From an uncultured Eubacteriales bacterium (lineage in GTDB: Bacteria > Bacillota > Clostridia > TANB77 > CAG-508): 64,000 bases of DNA. The notes beneath the pieces are model-generated. The model saw nothing but the letters and a program-made list of their open reading frames with translations, ran no database searches and was not told where the DNA came from. Below are positions 29,548 to 37,458 of the stretch, in pieces. Within the stretch, counting starts at the first letter, position 1. Each line of letters starts with the position of its first letter. Both the position numbers and the translations under genes were made by a program. The stretch spans positions 43,479 through 107,478 of the forward strand of contig CASEEU010000015.1 of assembly GCA_949287075.1 (NCBI GenBank), read 5' to 3'.

Positions 29548-29644
29548 TGTCGCATAGAAAAACGATCTCAATGGGACAAATGTCGCATAGAAAAACGATC
29601 TCAATGCGACAAATGTCGCACAGAAAAACGATCTCAATGAGACA
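29548..29644 (+). repeat. REP cluster G, 3 copies
   Basis: Copies are at 29548-29578 (TGTCGCA with TGGGACA), 29581-29611 (matched) and 29614-29644 (TGTCGCA with TGAGACA). Two of three are arm-mismatched. The cluster occupies the whole gap before the next gene, whose RBS is poor, so the insertion may have replaced the native leader. Confidence 0.95.
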
Positions 29645-29655
29645 AAAGAAAAATA

Positions 29656-30270
29656 ATGGAGCTGAGAGAAAAATTGGAATATGATGTTGAAAAAATTTCT
29701 CATAAAATAAAAAATAAAAAAAGAACGAAAAAGATAATCAAATTTGTTATATTAATTAGTTTAATCATTCTTTTTATTGTAAATCTAATTTTATCAATAG
29801 AAGAAAAAACGCATATTTTTGGGATATATATGTTTAATATTGTTTCTGAAAGTATGGAGCCAACATTTTACAAAGATGATTTAGCAATTGTAAAAAGTTG
29901 CAACATAGAGGAACTAAAAGTAGGAGATATTATCACATTTAGACAAGAAGATAGAATTATTTCACATAGGATATCGAAAATCGAAAAAGAATCTGAAGAG
30001 TTCATTACTAAGGGAGATAATAACGAAGTAGAAGACGTAGAACCAGTAGATGAGCAAAACATATATGGTAAAGTTGAATGGATTATCCCGAAAATAGGGA
30101 AATTTGTCAATTATATACAAAATGTAAGAGGCTTTATGAATGTATGTATTTTAATAGTGATTATATGCATTTTAGTTAATTTTAGAGATAATAAGATAAA
30201 TAATCGTAAAATCAAAAGAAAAAAATATGAAATAAAAAAATTGAGAGATAATTATAAGATAGAAGGTTAA
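29656..30270 (+). CDS. sipW: SipW-type signal peptidase
   Basis: A 204-aa protein. TM1 is at about 28-48, then SESMEPT with Ser66, ISHRISK with His104 and TKGDNNE (118-123) with the Asp. TM2 is at about 146-160 and the C-terminus is basic. The Ser/His/Asp set is complete. ATG 29656 has no clear Shine-Dalgarno sequence (REP sequence ends 12 nt before); a TTG at 29674 preceded by GGAG is an alternative that would remove six residues. Confidence 0.85.
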   Translation: MELREKLEYDVEKISHKIKNKKRTKKIIKFVILISLIILFIVNLILSIEEKTHIFGIYMFNIVSESMEPTFYKDDLAIVKSCNIEELKVGDIITFRQEDRIISHRISKIEKESEEFITKGDNNEVEDVEPVDEQNIYGKVEWIIPKIGKFVNYIQNVRGFMNVCILIVIICILVNFRDNKINNRKIKRKKYEIKKLRDNYKIEG

Positions 30271-30273
30271 GCT

Positions 30274-31179
30274 ATGAGGGAGGATAATAAACAAAAACGT
30301 AATACAAAAAATATTATAAAAATTGTACTAATTATATTATATCAAGTACTTGTTGTTATGGCGTTAATTTTGACTATGGTCATTATTCTACAAAAAGTAA
30401 CAAATAGTAACGGATCAATAGGTGGATATAAAATATTTAGAGTTATTACTGGAAGTATGGAGCCTGAATATGAAGTTGGAGAAGTTGTTATCAGTAAGGA
30501 AGTAGATCCTAAAGAGATTCAGGTAGGGGATGATATTGTGTATTTAGGTAAAATTGGTGAATATGCAGGAAAAATCATCATGCACAATGTTATTGAAATT
30601 GATACAAATGAAAATGGAAAATTAAGTTTCCATGCAAAAGGTTTACAAAGTAATAGTGTAGAAGACCCTCAAATTAGCGAAGAACAAGTATATGGTGTTG
30701 TAAAATATAAATCAACCATATTGACAATATTATATAATTTAGCAACCAATATATATTCAATATTCTTTATTGTTATCATTTTAGTGTTAAATGTATTTAT
30801 AGCATTTAATACACCTAAAAAAACTAAAAAACGAAAAGTAAAACGAATTGCAAATATAGATAATGATACAGATGAAACATTTTATGATGAAGAAGTAGAG
30901 GACAATATAGAAGAATTTGAAGAAGAGGAAACTGATGATACAGAAGAAATATATGATATTTCTGACAATGAAAATATGGAAGAAGAAGCAGAAGAAGATA
31001 ATCAGCAAGATGTAGAAAAAATGATACATGACAAAATGATACATGACAAAATGATGCAGATGCTAAATAGCGATAAAAAAGCAAATATAAAGAAGAATAC
31101 AAGTGTAAAGACTACAACCAAGAAGAATACAAGCACAAATACACAAAAGAAAAAAGGGGAAAATAGAAAAAACAAATGA
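30274..31179 (+). CDS. sipW: SipW-type signal peptidase with long acidic/basic cytoplasmic tail
   Basis: A 301-aa protein starting 3 nt after the previous stop. TM1 is at about 14-40, then TGSMEPE with Ser61, an IIMHNV segment with His104 (usual T-H-R changed to M-H-N) and FHAKG (119-123). TM2 is at about 150-175. A tail of about 120 aa is first acidic (EEVEDNIEEFEEEETDD...), then has DKMIHDKM repeats, then is Lys/Thr/Asn-rich. The tail plan matches that of the degenerate 19504 protein, so it is probably functional on the cytoplasmic side. Catalysis is likely, since Ser and His are kept. Confidence 0.8.
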   Translation: MREDNKQKRNTKNIIKIVLIILYQVLVVMALILTMVIILQKVTNSNGSIGGYKIFRVITGSMEPEYEVGEVVISKEVDPKEIQVGDDIVYLGKIGEYAGKIIMHNVIEIDTNENGKLSFHAKGLQSNSVEDPQISEEQVYGVVKYKSTILTILYNLATNIYSIFFIVIILVLNVFIAFNTPKKTKKRKVKRIANIDNDTDETFYDEEVEDNIEEFEEEETDDTEEIYDISDNENMEEEAEEDNQQDVEKMIHDKMIHDKMMQMLNSDKKANIKKNTSVKTTTKKNTSTNTQKKKGENRKNK

Positions 31180-31194
31180 TAGGATGGAGGTTTT

Positions 31195-31899
31195 ATGAAT
31201 ATATTACGTGAAGTTAGACGAGTCAAAAAGCGAAGTCTTCCAGCTAGAATTTTACTAATTTCAATTTTTACTGTAATATTAATAATAAATACCTATGCCT
31301 GGTTTAATGCAAATGAACCAGTTAAAATGAATGGATTAGAAGCGGATATAACACCTTGGGATGTTCGATACTATGTAGATGATAAAGAAATACTAGACGA
31401 AACAGTTACATTCACAATAGATCAATTATATCCAGGTATGCCTAATAGAGAAGATACTGTACGAATTTATAATATGAGTACAACAAGTACGAATATAACA
31501 TATGAATTAACTTCAGTGAAAGTTTTTGGACAAGAAATATTAGAACAACTAAAAACAGATGGAATTATTCAAAATGAGGGAAATATAGTAAATATATTTG
31601 GAGATAATACAGAATATCCTTTTAAGATAGGATATACTTATGATAGAACAAGACTAGATGGTGAATTTGTAGATGATACAACGACACCGAACGCAGGAGC
31701 AACATTTAAATTTCAAGCTACTTGGGACTATCAAGGAAATGGAACACCAGATGAAAATCTTGCCAAAGATATATTAGATACAAAATTTGGAAAAGGGGCT
31801 TATGCATATTATCAAGATGAAAATAATGACCCATCTAAAGCAATCCAAATAACTGTAAAAATAACAAGTTCAATGATTCACCCAAATGCAGATAATTAA
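31195..31899 (+). CDS. TasA-like exported protein (TYAWF class)
   Basis: A 234-aa protein with RBS GGAGG. A basic N-terminus, signal/TM segment (about 17-35) with the boundary NTYAWFNANEP. Then a beta-rich domain: DITPWDVRYYVDDKEI, YPGMPNREDTVRIYN, NITYELTSVKVFG. The same WDxxYYxxxxE and TLYP/LYPG motifs recur in the N-terminal half of the 34872 protein, so the two are paralogues. A likely SipW substrate and a candidate fibre subunit or cap. Confidence 0.75.
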   Translation: MNILREVRRVKKRSLPARILLISIFTVILIINTYAWFNANEPVKMNGLEADITPWDVRYYVDDKEILDETVTFTIDQLYPGMPNREDTVRIYNMSTTSTNITYELTSVKVFGQEILEQLKTDGIIQNEGNIVNIFGDNTEYPFKIGYTYDRTRLDGEFVDDTTTPNAGATFKFQATWDYQGNGTPDENLAKDILDTKFGKGAYAYYQDENNDPSKAIQITVKITSSMIHPNADN

Positions 31900-31972
31900 A
31901 ACAAGTTCAATGATTCATCCAAATGCAGATAATTAAACAATTTCAATGATTCACTCAAATGCAGATAATTAA
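31863..31972 (+). repeat. Triplicated 3-prime end of the 31195 gene, 37-bp units
   Basis: Units are 31863-31899, 31900-31936 and 31937-31972. The first unit encodes the real C-terminus and stop; the next two repeat it in noncoding DNA, each including the stop codon, with a few substitutions. Confidence 0.95.
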
Positions 31973-31981
31973 ACAGGAAAA

Positions 31982-32009
31982 ATGTAACAAAAATGTAATA
32001 TAAATGTAA
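31982..32009 (-). promoter_or_regulatory. Three TTACAT direct repeats, 11-bp period
   Basis: ATGTAA on the + strand (TTACAT on the -) occurs at 31982-31987, 31993-31998 and 32004-32009, exactly 11 bp apart and ending 11 bp before a consensus -35. Tandem hexamers at helical spacing upstream of a promoter are the layout of PhoP/OmpR-family response-regulator boxes. Confidence 0.5.
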
Positions 32010-32020
32010 TAACAAATTCG

Positions 32021-32049
32021 TTGACAAAAAAAAGAAGTCTGAGTATAAT
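32021..32049 (+). promoter_or_regulatory. Consensus sigma-A promoter for the fibre-subunit genes
   Basis: TTGACA (32021-32026), a 17-bp spacer and TATAAT (32044-32049); both hexamers are perfect. Transcription would begin near 32056, about 40 nt before the 32096 start codon. Confidence 0.85.
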
Positions 32050-32095
32050 TTTAGTATAAAATATAGAAAAATATTTTGAAAAGCTAGGTGAGATT

Positions 32096-32881
32096 ATGGC
32101 AAATGAAGAAACGACCAATACACCAACACTTGAAGAACAAATTGACGAAGCAACAATTGGTGAAAAACTAGAAAAGAAGGCAAAAAAAGAAAAAAGAAAA
32201 AATAAAAGACGTATTGCTTTTGAAATATTTTTAGTACTCATTATATTATTGTTGGTTAATCTATACATTGTATTATCAATATTTTATAAGGGAGAAAATT
32301 TCACCGTAACACTAGATAGTGAATATGGAAGAGAAAGTGGCTTGGTCATATATGAAGACCCAAATAATAAATACACAAGAACATTTTTAAGATCACAAGA
32401 CATAGAATTTTTTACTGACATATCTATAGATTGGTTACCAGAAGATATAGACAATGAAGGAAATGGATCACATAATGGTAGAAATTATATAGCATATACA
32501 TTTTATGCAGAAAATATGGGACAAGATGTTATTAATTATTGGACAACCATAAAAATAGATGATGTTATAAAAGATGTTGATGATGCAATTAGAGTTATGA
32601 TCTTTAAAAATGGAGAAAGAGTTGTTTATGCAAAAAATAATGAACAAACAGGAGAACCTGAACCAGAAACAACACCTTTCAAAGATGAAGACACCGTTAT
32701 GTTAGATTTAACAGAAAATTTTGAGGTAGGCGATATTGATAAATGGACTGTTGTCATTTGGCTAGAAGGAGATGATCCTGAATGCTTAGATAACTTGATA
32801 GGTGGAGAAATTAAAATGCATATGACCCTTACAGAAGAACATATCTTACAAGAAGATGAAACACCACAAGATCAAAGATAA
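32096..32881 (+). CDS. Membrane-anchored TasA-like surface protein
   Basis: A 261-aa protein. The cytoplasmic N-terminus of about 40 aa is charged (KLEKKAKKEKRKNKRR), followed by one TM (about 43-63) and an extracellular domain. The C-terminal motif WLEGDDPECLDNLIGGEIKMHM parallels WLEGQDVDCINYASLGGGL in the next gene, including the acidic-Cys loop, so the two share a domain. The long pre-TM segment and lack of a clear cleavage site suggest it stays in the membrane and could be the base of the fibre. It is transcribed from the consensus promoter just upstream. Confidence 0.7.
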   Translation: MANEETTNTPTLEEQIDEATIGEKLEKKAKKEKRKNKRRIAFEIFLVLIILLLVNLYIVLSIFYKGENFTVTLDSEYGRESGLVIYEDPNNKYTRTFLRSQDIEFFTDISIDWLPEDIDNEGNGSHNGRNYIAYTFYAENMGQDVINYWTTIKIDDVIKDVDDAIRVMIFKNGERVVYAKNNEQTGEPEPETTPFKDEDTVMLDLTENFEVGDIDKWTVVIWLEGDDPECLDNLIGGEIKMHMTLTEEHILQEDETPQDQR

Positions 32882-32961
32882 AATCCTGGACTTTTATAAG
32901 AATGGTATAAATGTAGAATATAGAATTTTGCAAATGTAAGATGTAAAATAAGAATATAAAA

Positions 32962-32983
32962 CTTTTGTGAATAACCACAAAAG
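32962..32983 (+). promoter_or_regulatory. Leader hairpin before the major subunit gene
   Basis: A perfect 8-bp stem CTTTTGTG/CACAAAAG with a 6-nt loop, about 60 nt before the 33045 start codon and without a following U-run. It is not a terminator, so it may stabilise the mRNA. Confidence 0.5.
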
Positions 32984-33044
32984 ATGAAAATGTTTATAAG
33001 TTTTTTATATAAATTAAAAATTAAAGAAAGAAAGGGAGAAAAAA

Positions 33045-34358
33045 ATGAGAGAAGTAAACAATGAAAGAAACTCAAGAAAAAGATTAAATGCGTTAATTTT
33101 ATTAGTAGCATTTACAGCAATCTTATTGATTGTATCAACATATGCGTGGTTCTCTACGCAGAAAAACGTTACTTTAAGTGGACTACATGGTAAAGTAAAC
33201 GTAGCAGAAGGTCTACAAGTTTCATTAGATGCTTTAAACTGGGCAAATGAAATTAATTTGGCAGATAATGCAAAAGCATATTTCGCACAAACAAATACAC
33301 AAAATAATTGGACAGATGAAGATGGTACTACAACAGAAGGCGATATATCTGATGATATGGTATCTTTATTAAATCCATGGAAAACTGAAGATGGAGATGC
33401 TTGGGGACGTACAAATTTTATACCAAGTGAATTATTACCAGTTTCAACAACAGCACAACAAAATGAAGGAATTGGTCTAACTGACTTAAATATGTACAGA
33501 GGAGAAAATACAGAAGGAATTAAATTAAGTACTATTACCAATATGACTACAGATGATACTGGTGCAGAAAAAGGATTTTATGCAATTGATTTATTCTTAC
33601 AAAACTCTTCATCAGAAACAGCTATTACAGGTCACACAAATGACTTGCTTAGACTTGAAACAAATTCATCAATCAGATTAGACACAACATCAAAAGAGTC
33701 AACAGGATTACAAAACACATTAAGAGTAGCATTTGCTATATTTGATGAGGATACAGATTTAGCAGATCAAACATTAGTAAGTAACACACCAAGTCAAAGC
33801 CAAATCTTAGAAGCTACAACTGGTGCTGAACGTAAAATAACAGATGTTGCAATTTGGGAACCAAATGCAAGTGGTGCACAACAAACAGAAGGAGATCCTA
33901 GTCCAGTAGTAACAAAATATGCAGCACATGTTGATTACATTGTACAAAACAATAACAAAGTAACATTTTCATCAACAGACCGAACAACATATAGTATACC
34001 AGCAACAAACAAATTTACAGCTGAAATGAAATTACCTACATATGCTTTAACAAGTGCATCAACAGGTACTATTAATAATATATATGATTGGGACACAGGA
34101 GCAACAGCAGCAGGATTAGTAAAACAAAACACAGTTACAACAGACAACTCAGGGACAATATCAGCTGCAGTACAATTAAAGAGTGTTAAAGATGGTACAA
34201 CTGATTTCTCAATTGCACCAGGTAAATATATCCATATGAGAATGTATGTATGGCTAGAAGGACAAGACGTTGACTGTATCAACTATGCTTCACTAGGTGG
34301 AGGATTAACCATTAACGTTGGATTAAGCAAACCAGGTACAGCAGCCGATGGAGATTAA
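33045..34358 (+). CDS. Probable major extracellular fibre subunit (TYAWF class)
   Basis: A 437-aa protein with RBS AAGGGAG. The basic N-terminus is followed by a signal/TM segment (about 14-33), with VSTYAWFSTQKNVTLSGL at the mature boundary. The mature part is Thr/Ser/Asn-rich and beta-predicted, with the shared C-terminal motif YVWLEGQDVDCINYASLGGGLTI. It has its own long leader with a hairpin and is closed by a strong terminator at 34420-34464, which suggests high expression. It is the largest simple TasA-like protein in the cluster. No sorting signal; assembly after SipW cleavage is inferred. Confidence 0.72.
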   Translation: MREVNNERNSRKRLNALILLVAFTAILLIVSTYAWFSTQKNVTLSGLHGKVNVAEGLQVSLDALNWANEINLADNAKAYFAQTNTQNNWTDEDGTTTEGDISDDMVSLLNPWKTEDGDAWGRTNFIPSELLPVSTTAQQNEGIGLTDLNMYRGENTEGIKLSTITNMTTDDTGAEKGFYAIDLFLQNSSSETAITGHTNDLLRLETNSSIRLDTTSKESTGLQNTLRVAFAIFDEDTDLADQTLVSNTPSQSQILEATTGAERKITDVAIWEPNASGAQQTEGDPSPVVTKYAAHVDYIVQNNNKVTFSSTDRTTYSIPATNKFTAEMKLPTYALTSASTGTINNIYDWDTGATAAGLVKQNTVTTDNSGTISAAVQLKSVKDGTTDFSIAPGKYIHMRMYVWLEGQDVDCINYASLGGGLTINVGLSKPGTAADGD

Positions 34359-34419
34359 GAAGAACCTTAGTAGCAAAATATAAAATAATTAAAGGTATTT
34401 AAGTTATTATACTATTCAA

Positions 34420-34464
34420 AGAACTGTAATTATCAAAAAATTGATAATTATGGTTCTTTTTTTT
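34420..34464 (+). terminator. Strong intrinsic terminator after the fibre-subunit gene
   Basis: Arms 34420-34436 and 34441-34457 pair over 17 bp with two imperfect positions and a 4-nt loop, followed by a run of 10 T. Confidence 0.88.
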
Positions 34465-34570
34465 GTCGCATTGAGTTCGTTTTTCTGTGGGACATTTGTC
34501 GTGTCGTGTCGCATTGAGTTCGTTTTTCTGTGCGACATTTGTCGCATTGAGATCGTTTTTCAATGCGACA
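34464..34570 (-). repeat. REP cluster H, 3 copies
   Basis: Copies are at 34464-34494 (TGTCGCA with TGGGACA), 34507-34537 and 34540-34570, in reverse orientation and fused to the T-run of the terminator. The third copy has a perfect 11-bp stem, TGTCGCATTGA/TCAATGCGACA. Confidence 0.95.
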
Positions 34571-34646
34571 TTGAAAATTCATTATTCGTTTGTTTTTTTA
34601 TTCTAAGAAAAGACCAAATAAAATTTCAAAAAATGACAAGAAATAG

Positions 34647-34675
34647 TTGAAGAAAAAAGAAAAATTTAGTAAAAT
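34647..34675 (+). promoter_or_regulatory. Possible promoter of the truncated 34691 gene
   Basis: TTGAAG (34647-34652), 17 bp and TAAAAT (34670-34675), just before an AAGGAGG and a TTG start. Confidence 0.4.
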
Positions 34676-34690
34676 TAAGGAGGAAATTTA

Positions 34691-34738
34691 TTGAATAAAG
34701 AAATAAAAGTTACAAATGATTATATCTTTAAAAAGACA
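34691..34738 (+). pseudogene. Truncated N-terminus resembling Rpn/PD-(D/E)XK transposase family
   Basis: A strong RBS (AAGGAGG, 34677-34683) with 7-nt spacing leads to a TTG start and 16 codons reading MNKEIKVTNDYIFKKT. This resembles the start of Rpn/TIGR01784-type nuclease-transposase proteins (typically ...DYIFKKIFG). From there the sequence changes directly into a REP fragment (CCCACAGAAAA) and two full REPs. The frame stays open through the REPs to 34849, which is meaningless coding. The rest of the gene is gone. Confidence 0.5.
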
Positions 34739-34750
34739 TCCCACAGAAAA

Positions 34751-34821
34751 TGTCGCATAGAAAAACGATCTCAATGCGACACGACAAAAATGTCGCACAG
34801 AAAAACGAACCCAATGCGACA
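34751..34821 (+). repeat. REP cluster I, 2 full copies plus a fragment
   Basis: Copies are at 34751-34781 and 34791-34821, forward, preceded by a truncated copy at about 34736-34750 (loop start only). It joins the end of the truncated 34691 gene. Confidence 0.92.
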
Positions 34822-34871
34822 AAACAAACCCAAAATGGCACACGAATGAAAAAGGAGGGAAAAAAATACAT

Positions 34872-36551
34872 ATGAGCAATCTACTGCGTAAGCATAGAAA
34901 ATCCAACCAAAGGAATAAAATTAAAAAATCTGTAGTCATTATTTTTACCCTTGTTATGACAACATTTGCATGGTTTGCCTACAAAAAACTATTAAATCCA
35001 AGTTTAAATATACATGTAGCAGCATGGGACATGGAATATTATATAAATGGAGAAAAGAAAGAAAATCCGATTGGAATTGAATTTCCAACATTATACCCAC
35101 AAATGGAAGACCAGGTAGTCAAAGTAGATATTTTAAATAATGGAGAAGCTTTAGTAGATTTAAGTTATCGTATACAAGGAATATCTATTGTTGGTGTAAC
35201 TTATGAATTAATACAAGAAGGAGAACAACCGACAAGTGAGAATTATATAACAATATCAGAACCAATATTAGAAACAGACCCAGAAACAGGAGAACTTATA
35301 TCCAAGGGGATTATTATAAACGATCCTGATAAATTTCCATTTACACTGGAAATTGAACATTCTTTACAGGTAGCGGCAAAAGATGATGCCTACCTAACAG
35401 TTACAGCTAAATGGCCTGGTGATAATGATGCATTAGATACAGAGTGGGGATATATGGTTGGAAAATATTTTACAGATAATCCAGATGCTACTTCAGCAAT
35501 GGACATTACATTAAGTATCGATTCATATCAGGCAAATGAGGAAATTATAGGCGGAACAGGAAATCTTCCAAATGGACCTGGTACTAGACCATATTTACCA
35601 AGTTCTGATTTTACACAAGTAGAAGGAACAACATTGGAAACAGGATTAGTTATCCAAGACTCAGCAGGTAATGAATATGTTTGGATAGAAGTACCAAAAT
35701 TAGCAAGTGTATATCCAACAGCTGGTATCAGTATAAAAGACTTTACAGATGAAGAATATCAAAATATTGAAAATGATTTACATACATATGCTTCAACATA
35801 TAGAAATGGAACTTCTACAAGTGATACGTATTATTCAGATGAAGCAACAGGATTATCAAGCAGTGAATATACAGAATTAAAACGTAAGATGTTAAAGAGT
35901 GTTTATCAACATGGAGGTTTCTATATTTCAAGGTATGAAGCAGGAACCAGTGTAAAGAGAACAGGACATACATCTGTTGCAGATTTAGTTCCAGTGTCAA
36001 AAGCAAATCAATATCCAATTAATTGGGTAACTTGTAGTGAAGCACAAACTTTGGCAAGTAAGGCAGGAACCAATGGATATTCAGGAAGCTTACCATTTGG
36101 TATTCAATGGGATTTAGTACAAAAATATATAGAAGCAAAGGCTGTAGCACAAGGAACAGAAATTGGAACAATTCAATCACAATTAATAAACAATAGTACA
36201 TCTTGGGGAAATTATCAACCAAGTATATATAATATTGTAAATTCAGGTGCACAATATTCATTAAATAATGGTTCACAATGGACACAAGCACCATATGATA
36301 AAACTTCTGCAAGATCTGTTTTATTATCAACAGGAGCTAATAGTGCATTTGGAAAACAAAGTATATTAGACTTAGCAGGAAATGTTTGGGAATGGACTTT
36401 AGAAAATTCAAATATAAGTTCTCAACCATGTGTCATTAGAGGTGGATCATATGAAAGTACAGCTTCTTCTGAACTAAATGTAAATAGTAGAAGTTATAAT
36501 ACAACTACACAGACATATTGGAGTATTGGATTTAGAATGACGATATTCTAA
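34872..36551 (+). CDS. TasA-like protein fused to an FGE-sulfatase/C-type-lectin-fold domain
   Basis: A 559-aa protein. N-terminal basic segment and signal/TM (about 17-37, TTFAWFAYKK). A TasA-like beta domain (about 40-220) shares WDMEYYINGE and TLYPQMEDQVVKVDI with the 31195 protein; a Pro/Gly linker lies at about 222-245. The C-terminal domain of about 310 aa has FGE/CLec-fold marks: EYVWIEVPK, GGFYISRYEAG, LPFGIQWDLV, LDLAGNVWEWTLE, CVIRGGSYES, SIGFRM. Active formylglycine-generating enzymes need a redox Cys pair near the end, which I do not see, so this is likely a binding domain at a fibre tip. The same fold is used by variable proteins of diversity-generating retroelements. RBS AAGGAGGG with long spacing. 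Confidence 0.82.
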   Translation: MSNLLRKHRKSNQRNKIKKSVVIIFTLVMTTFAWFAYKKLLNPSLNIHVAAWDMEYYINGEKKENPIGIEFPTLYPQMEDQVVKVDILNNGEALVDLSYRIQGISIVGVTYELIQEGEQPTSENYITISEPILETDPETGELISKGIIINDPDKFPFTLEIEHSLQVAAKDDAYLTVTAKWPGDNDALDTEWGYMVGKYFTDNPDATSAMDITLSIDSYQANEEIIGGTGNLPNGPGTRPYLPSSDFTQVEGTTLETGLVIQDSAGNEYVWIEVPKLASVYPTAGISIKDFTDEEYQNIENDLHTYASTYRNGTSTSDTYYSDEATGLSSSEYTELKRKMLKSVYQHGGFYISRYEAGTSVKRTGHTSVADLVPVSKANQYPINWVTCSEAQTLASKAGTNGYSGSLPFGIQWDLVQKYIEAKAVAQGTEIGTIQSQLINNSTSWGNYQPSIYNIVNSGAQYSLNNGSQWTQAPYDKTSARSVLLSTGANSAFGKQSILDLAGNVWEWTLENSNISSQPCVIRGGSYESTASSELNVNSRSYNTTTQTYWSIGFRMTIF

Positions 36552-36570
36552 AAGGATATTATACAAAAAA

Positions 36571-36600
36571 CTCGTAAATGCAAAACATTTACGAGTTTTT
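36571..36600 (+). terminator. Intrinsic terminator after the lectin-fold fibre gene
   Basis: A perfect 10-bp stem (CTCGTAAATG/CATTTACGAG) with a 5-nt loop CAAAA and a T5 tract. An A-run on the left makes it usable from the other strand as well. Confidence 0.9.
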
Positions 36601-36608
36601 GTCGCTTT

Positions 36609-36784
36609 TGTCGCATTGAGATCGTTTTTCTGTGCGACATTTTTTGTCGCATTGAGATCGTTTTTCTGTGCGACATTTTTTGTCGCATAGAGATCGTTTT
36701 TCTGTGCGACATTTTTGTCCCATTGAGATCGTTTTTCTGTGCGACATTTTTTTTGTCCCATTGAGTTCGTTTTTCAATGGGACA
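36609..36784 (-). repeat. REP cluster J, 5 copies
   Basis: The largest cluster: 36609-36639, 36645-36675, 36681-36711, 36716-36746 and 36754-36784, in reverse orientation and linked by T-runs. The last copy has the fully compensated 11-bp stem TGTCCCATTGA/TCAATGGGACA. It lies between two convergent genes. Confidence 0.95.
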
Positions 36785-36801
36785 TTTTACAAAAATAGAT
36801 T

Positions 36802-37344
36802 TTAATTTTCTTCAAATAAAATATTTAAAATATTGGGATAAATCGTATTGGCATGATTTTTCCAATTTTCTACAATCTTTTTGGCTCTTTCTCTTGAACC
36901 AGCATAGGTTTTTACTTCAAAAATTGTTTCATTATTTTCTACGATTTTCAATGTTACAGTATAATTATTTTCATCTTTTGGTGTAAATTCAGCAATGACA
37001 GAAGAAGCTTCTTCAATATTAGAAAACTCTTTTTTGAAAATACTATCTGCTTTTAATTTTAATATTCCAGGCATAACATCTTTGGTTAAAGTGTATGCAT
37101 TTTTTCCTTCACTAGTGATTCTTAATACTTGTTCATCATCTTTTGTATAAACACCTACTAGCTTTGAATCCATTAAATCTGTCAAGATTTGTTTAAAATA
37201 AAAATAATTTAAATTATTAATAGAAGAAATAATTTTAAACAATCCATCTTGAACAATATCTCCATCAATTAGATTTAAAATATATAGGATTAATACCTTA
37301 TTTTCAGCCAAAGTAGTAGTATTATTATTTGAATTTGAACTCAT
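36802..37344 (-). CDS. DUF4364 family protein
   Basis: About 180 aa, starting at ATG 37344 with AGGAG 8 nt before (a GTG at 37353 is less likely). The N-terminal winged-helix-like segment is LAENKVLILYILNLIDGDIVQDGLFKII...YFKQILTDLM-SKLV, typical of DUF4364, a small regulator-like family of Clostridia and relatives. The C-terminal half is an alpha/beta domain. Probable DNA-binding regulator by fold; targets unknown. Convergent to the fibre cluster. Confidence 0.8.
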   Translation of the reverse strand: MSSNSNNNTTTLAENKVLILYILNLIDGDIVQDGLFKIISSINNLNYFYFKQILTDLMDSKLVGVYTKDDEQVLRITSEGKNAYTLTKDVMPGILKLKADSIFKKEFSNIEEASSVIAEFTPKDENNYTVTLKIVENNETIFEVKTYAGSRERAKKIVENWKNHANTIYPNILNILFEEN

Positions 37345-37424
37345 AAATAGCACTCCTTACTTTGATTATTTGCTAAATTATATCATAAGTGTAGAAAAAA
37401 GTAAAATAAATTATGTAAAAAAAC

Positions 37425-37453
37425 TTTTAAAATCAAGAAAAAAGTAGTATACT
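37425..37453 (+). promoter_or_regulatory. Possible ldh promoter upstream of REP cluster K
   Basis: TTTTAA (37425-37430), 17 bp and TATACT (37448-37453). If used, the four REPs that follow are transcribed as the ldh leader. No Rex-type operator was found. Confidence 0.4.
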
Positions 37454-37458
37454 ATTGA

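Noticed and set aside
34872-36551. An active formylglycine-generating enzyme for sulfatases.
   Set aside because: The C-terminal Cys pair needed for catalysis is not seen, there is no sulfatase gene nearby, and the domain is fused to an exported TasA-like part.
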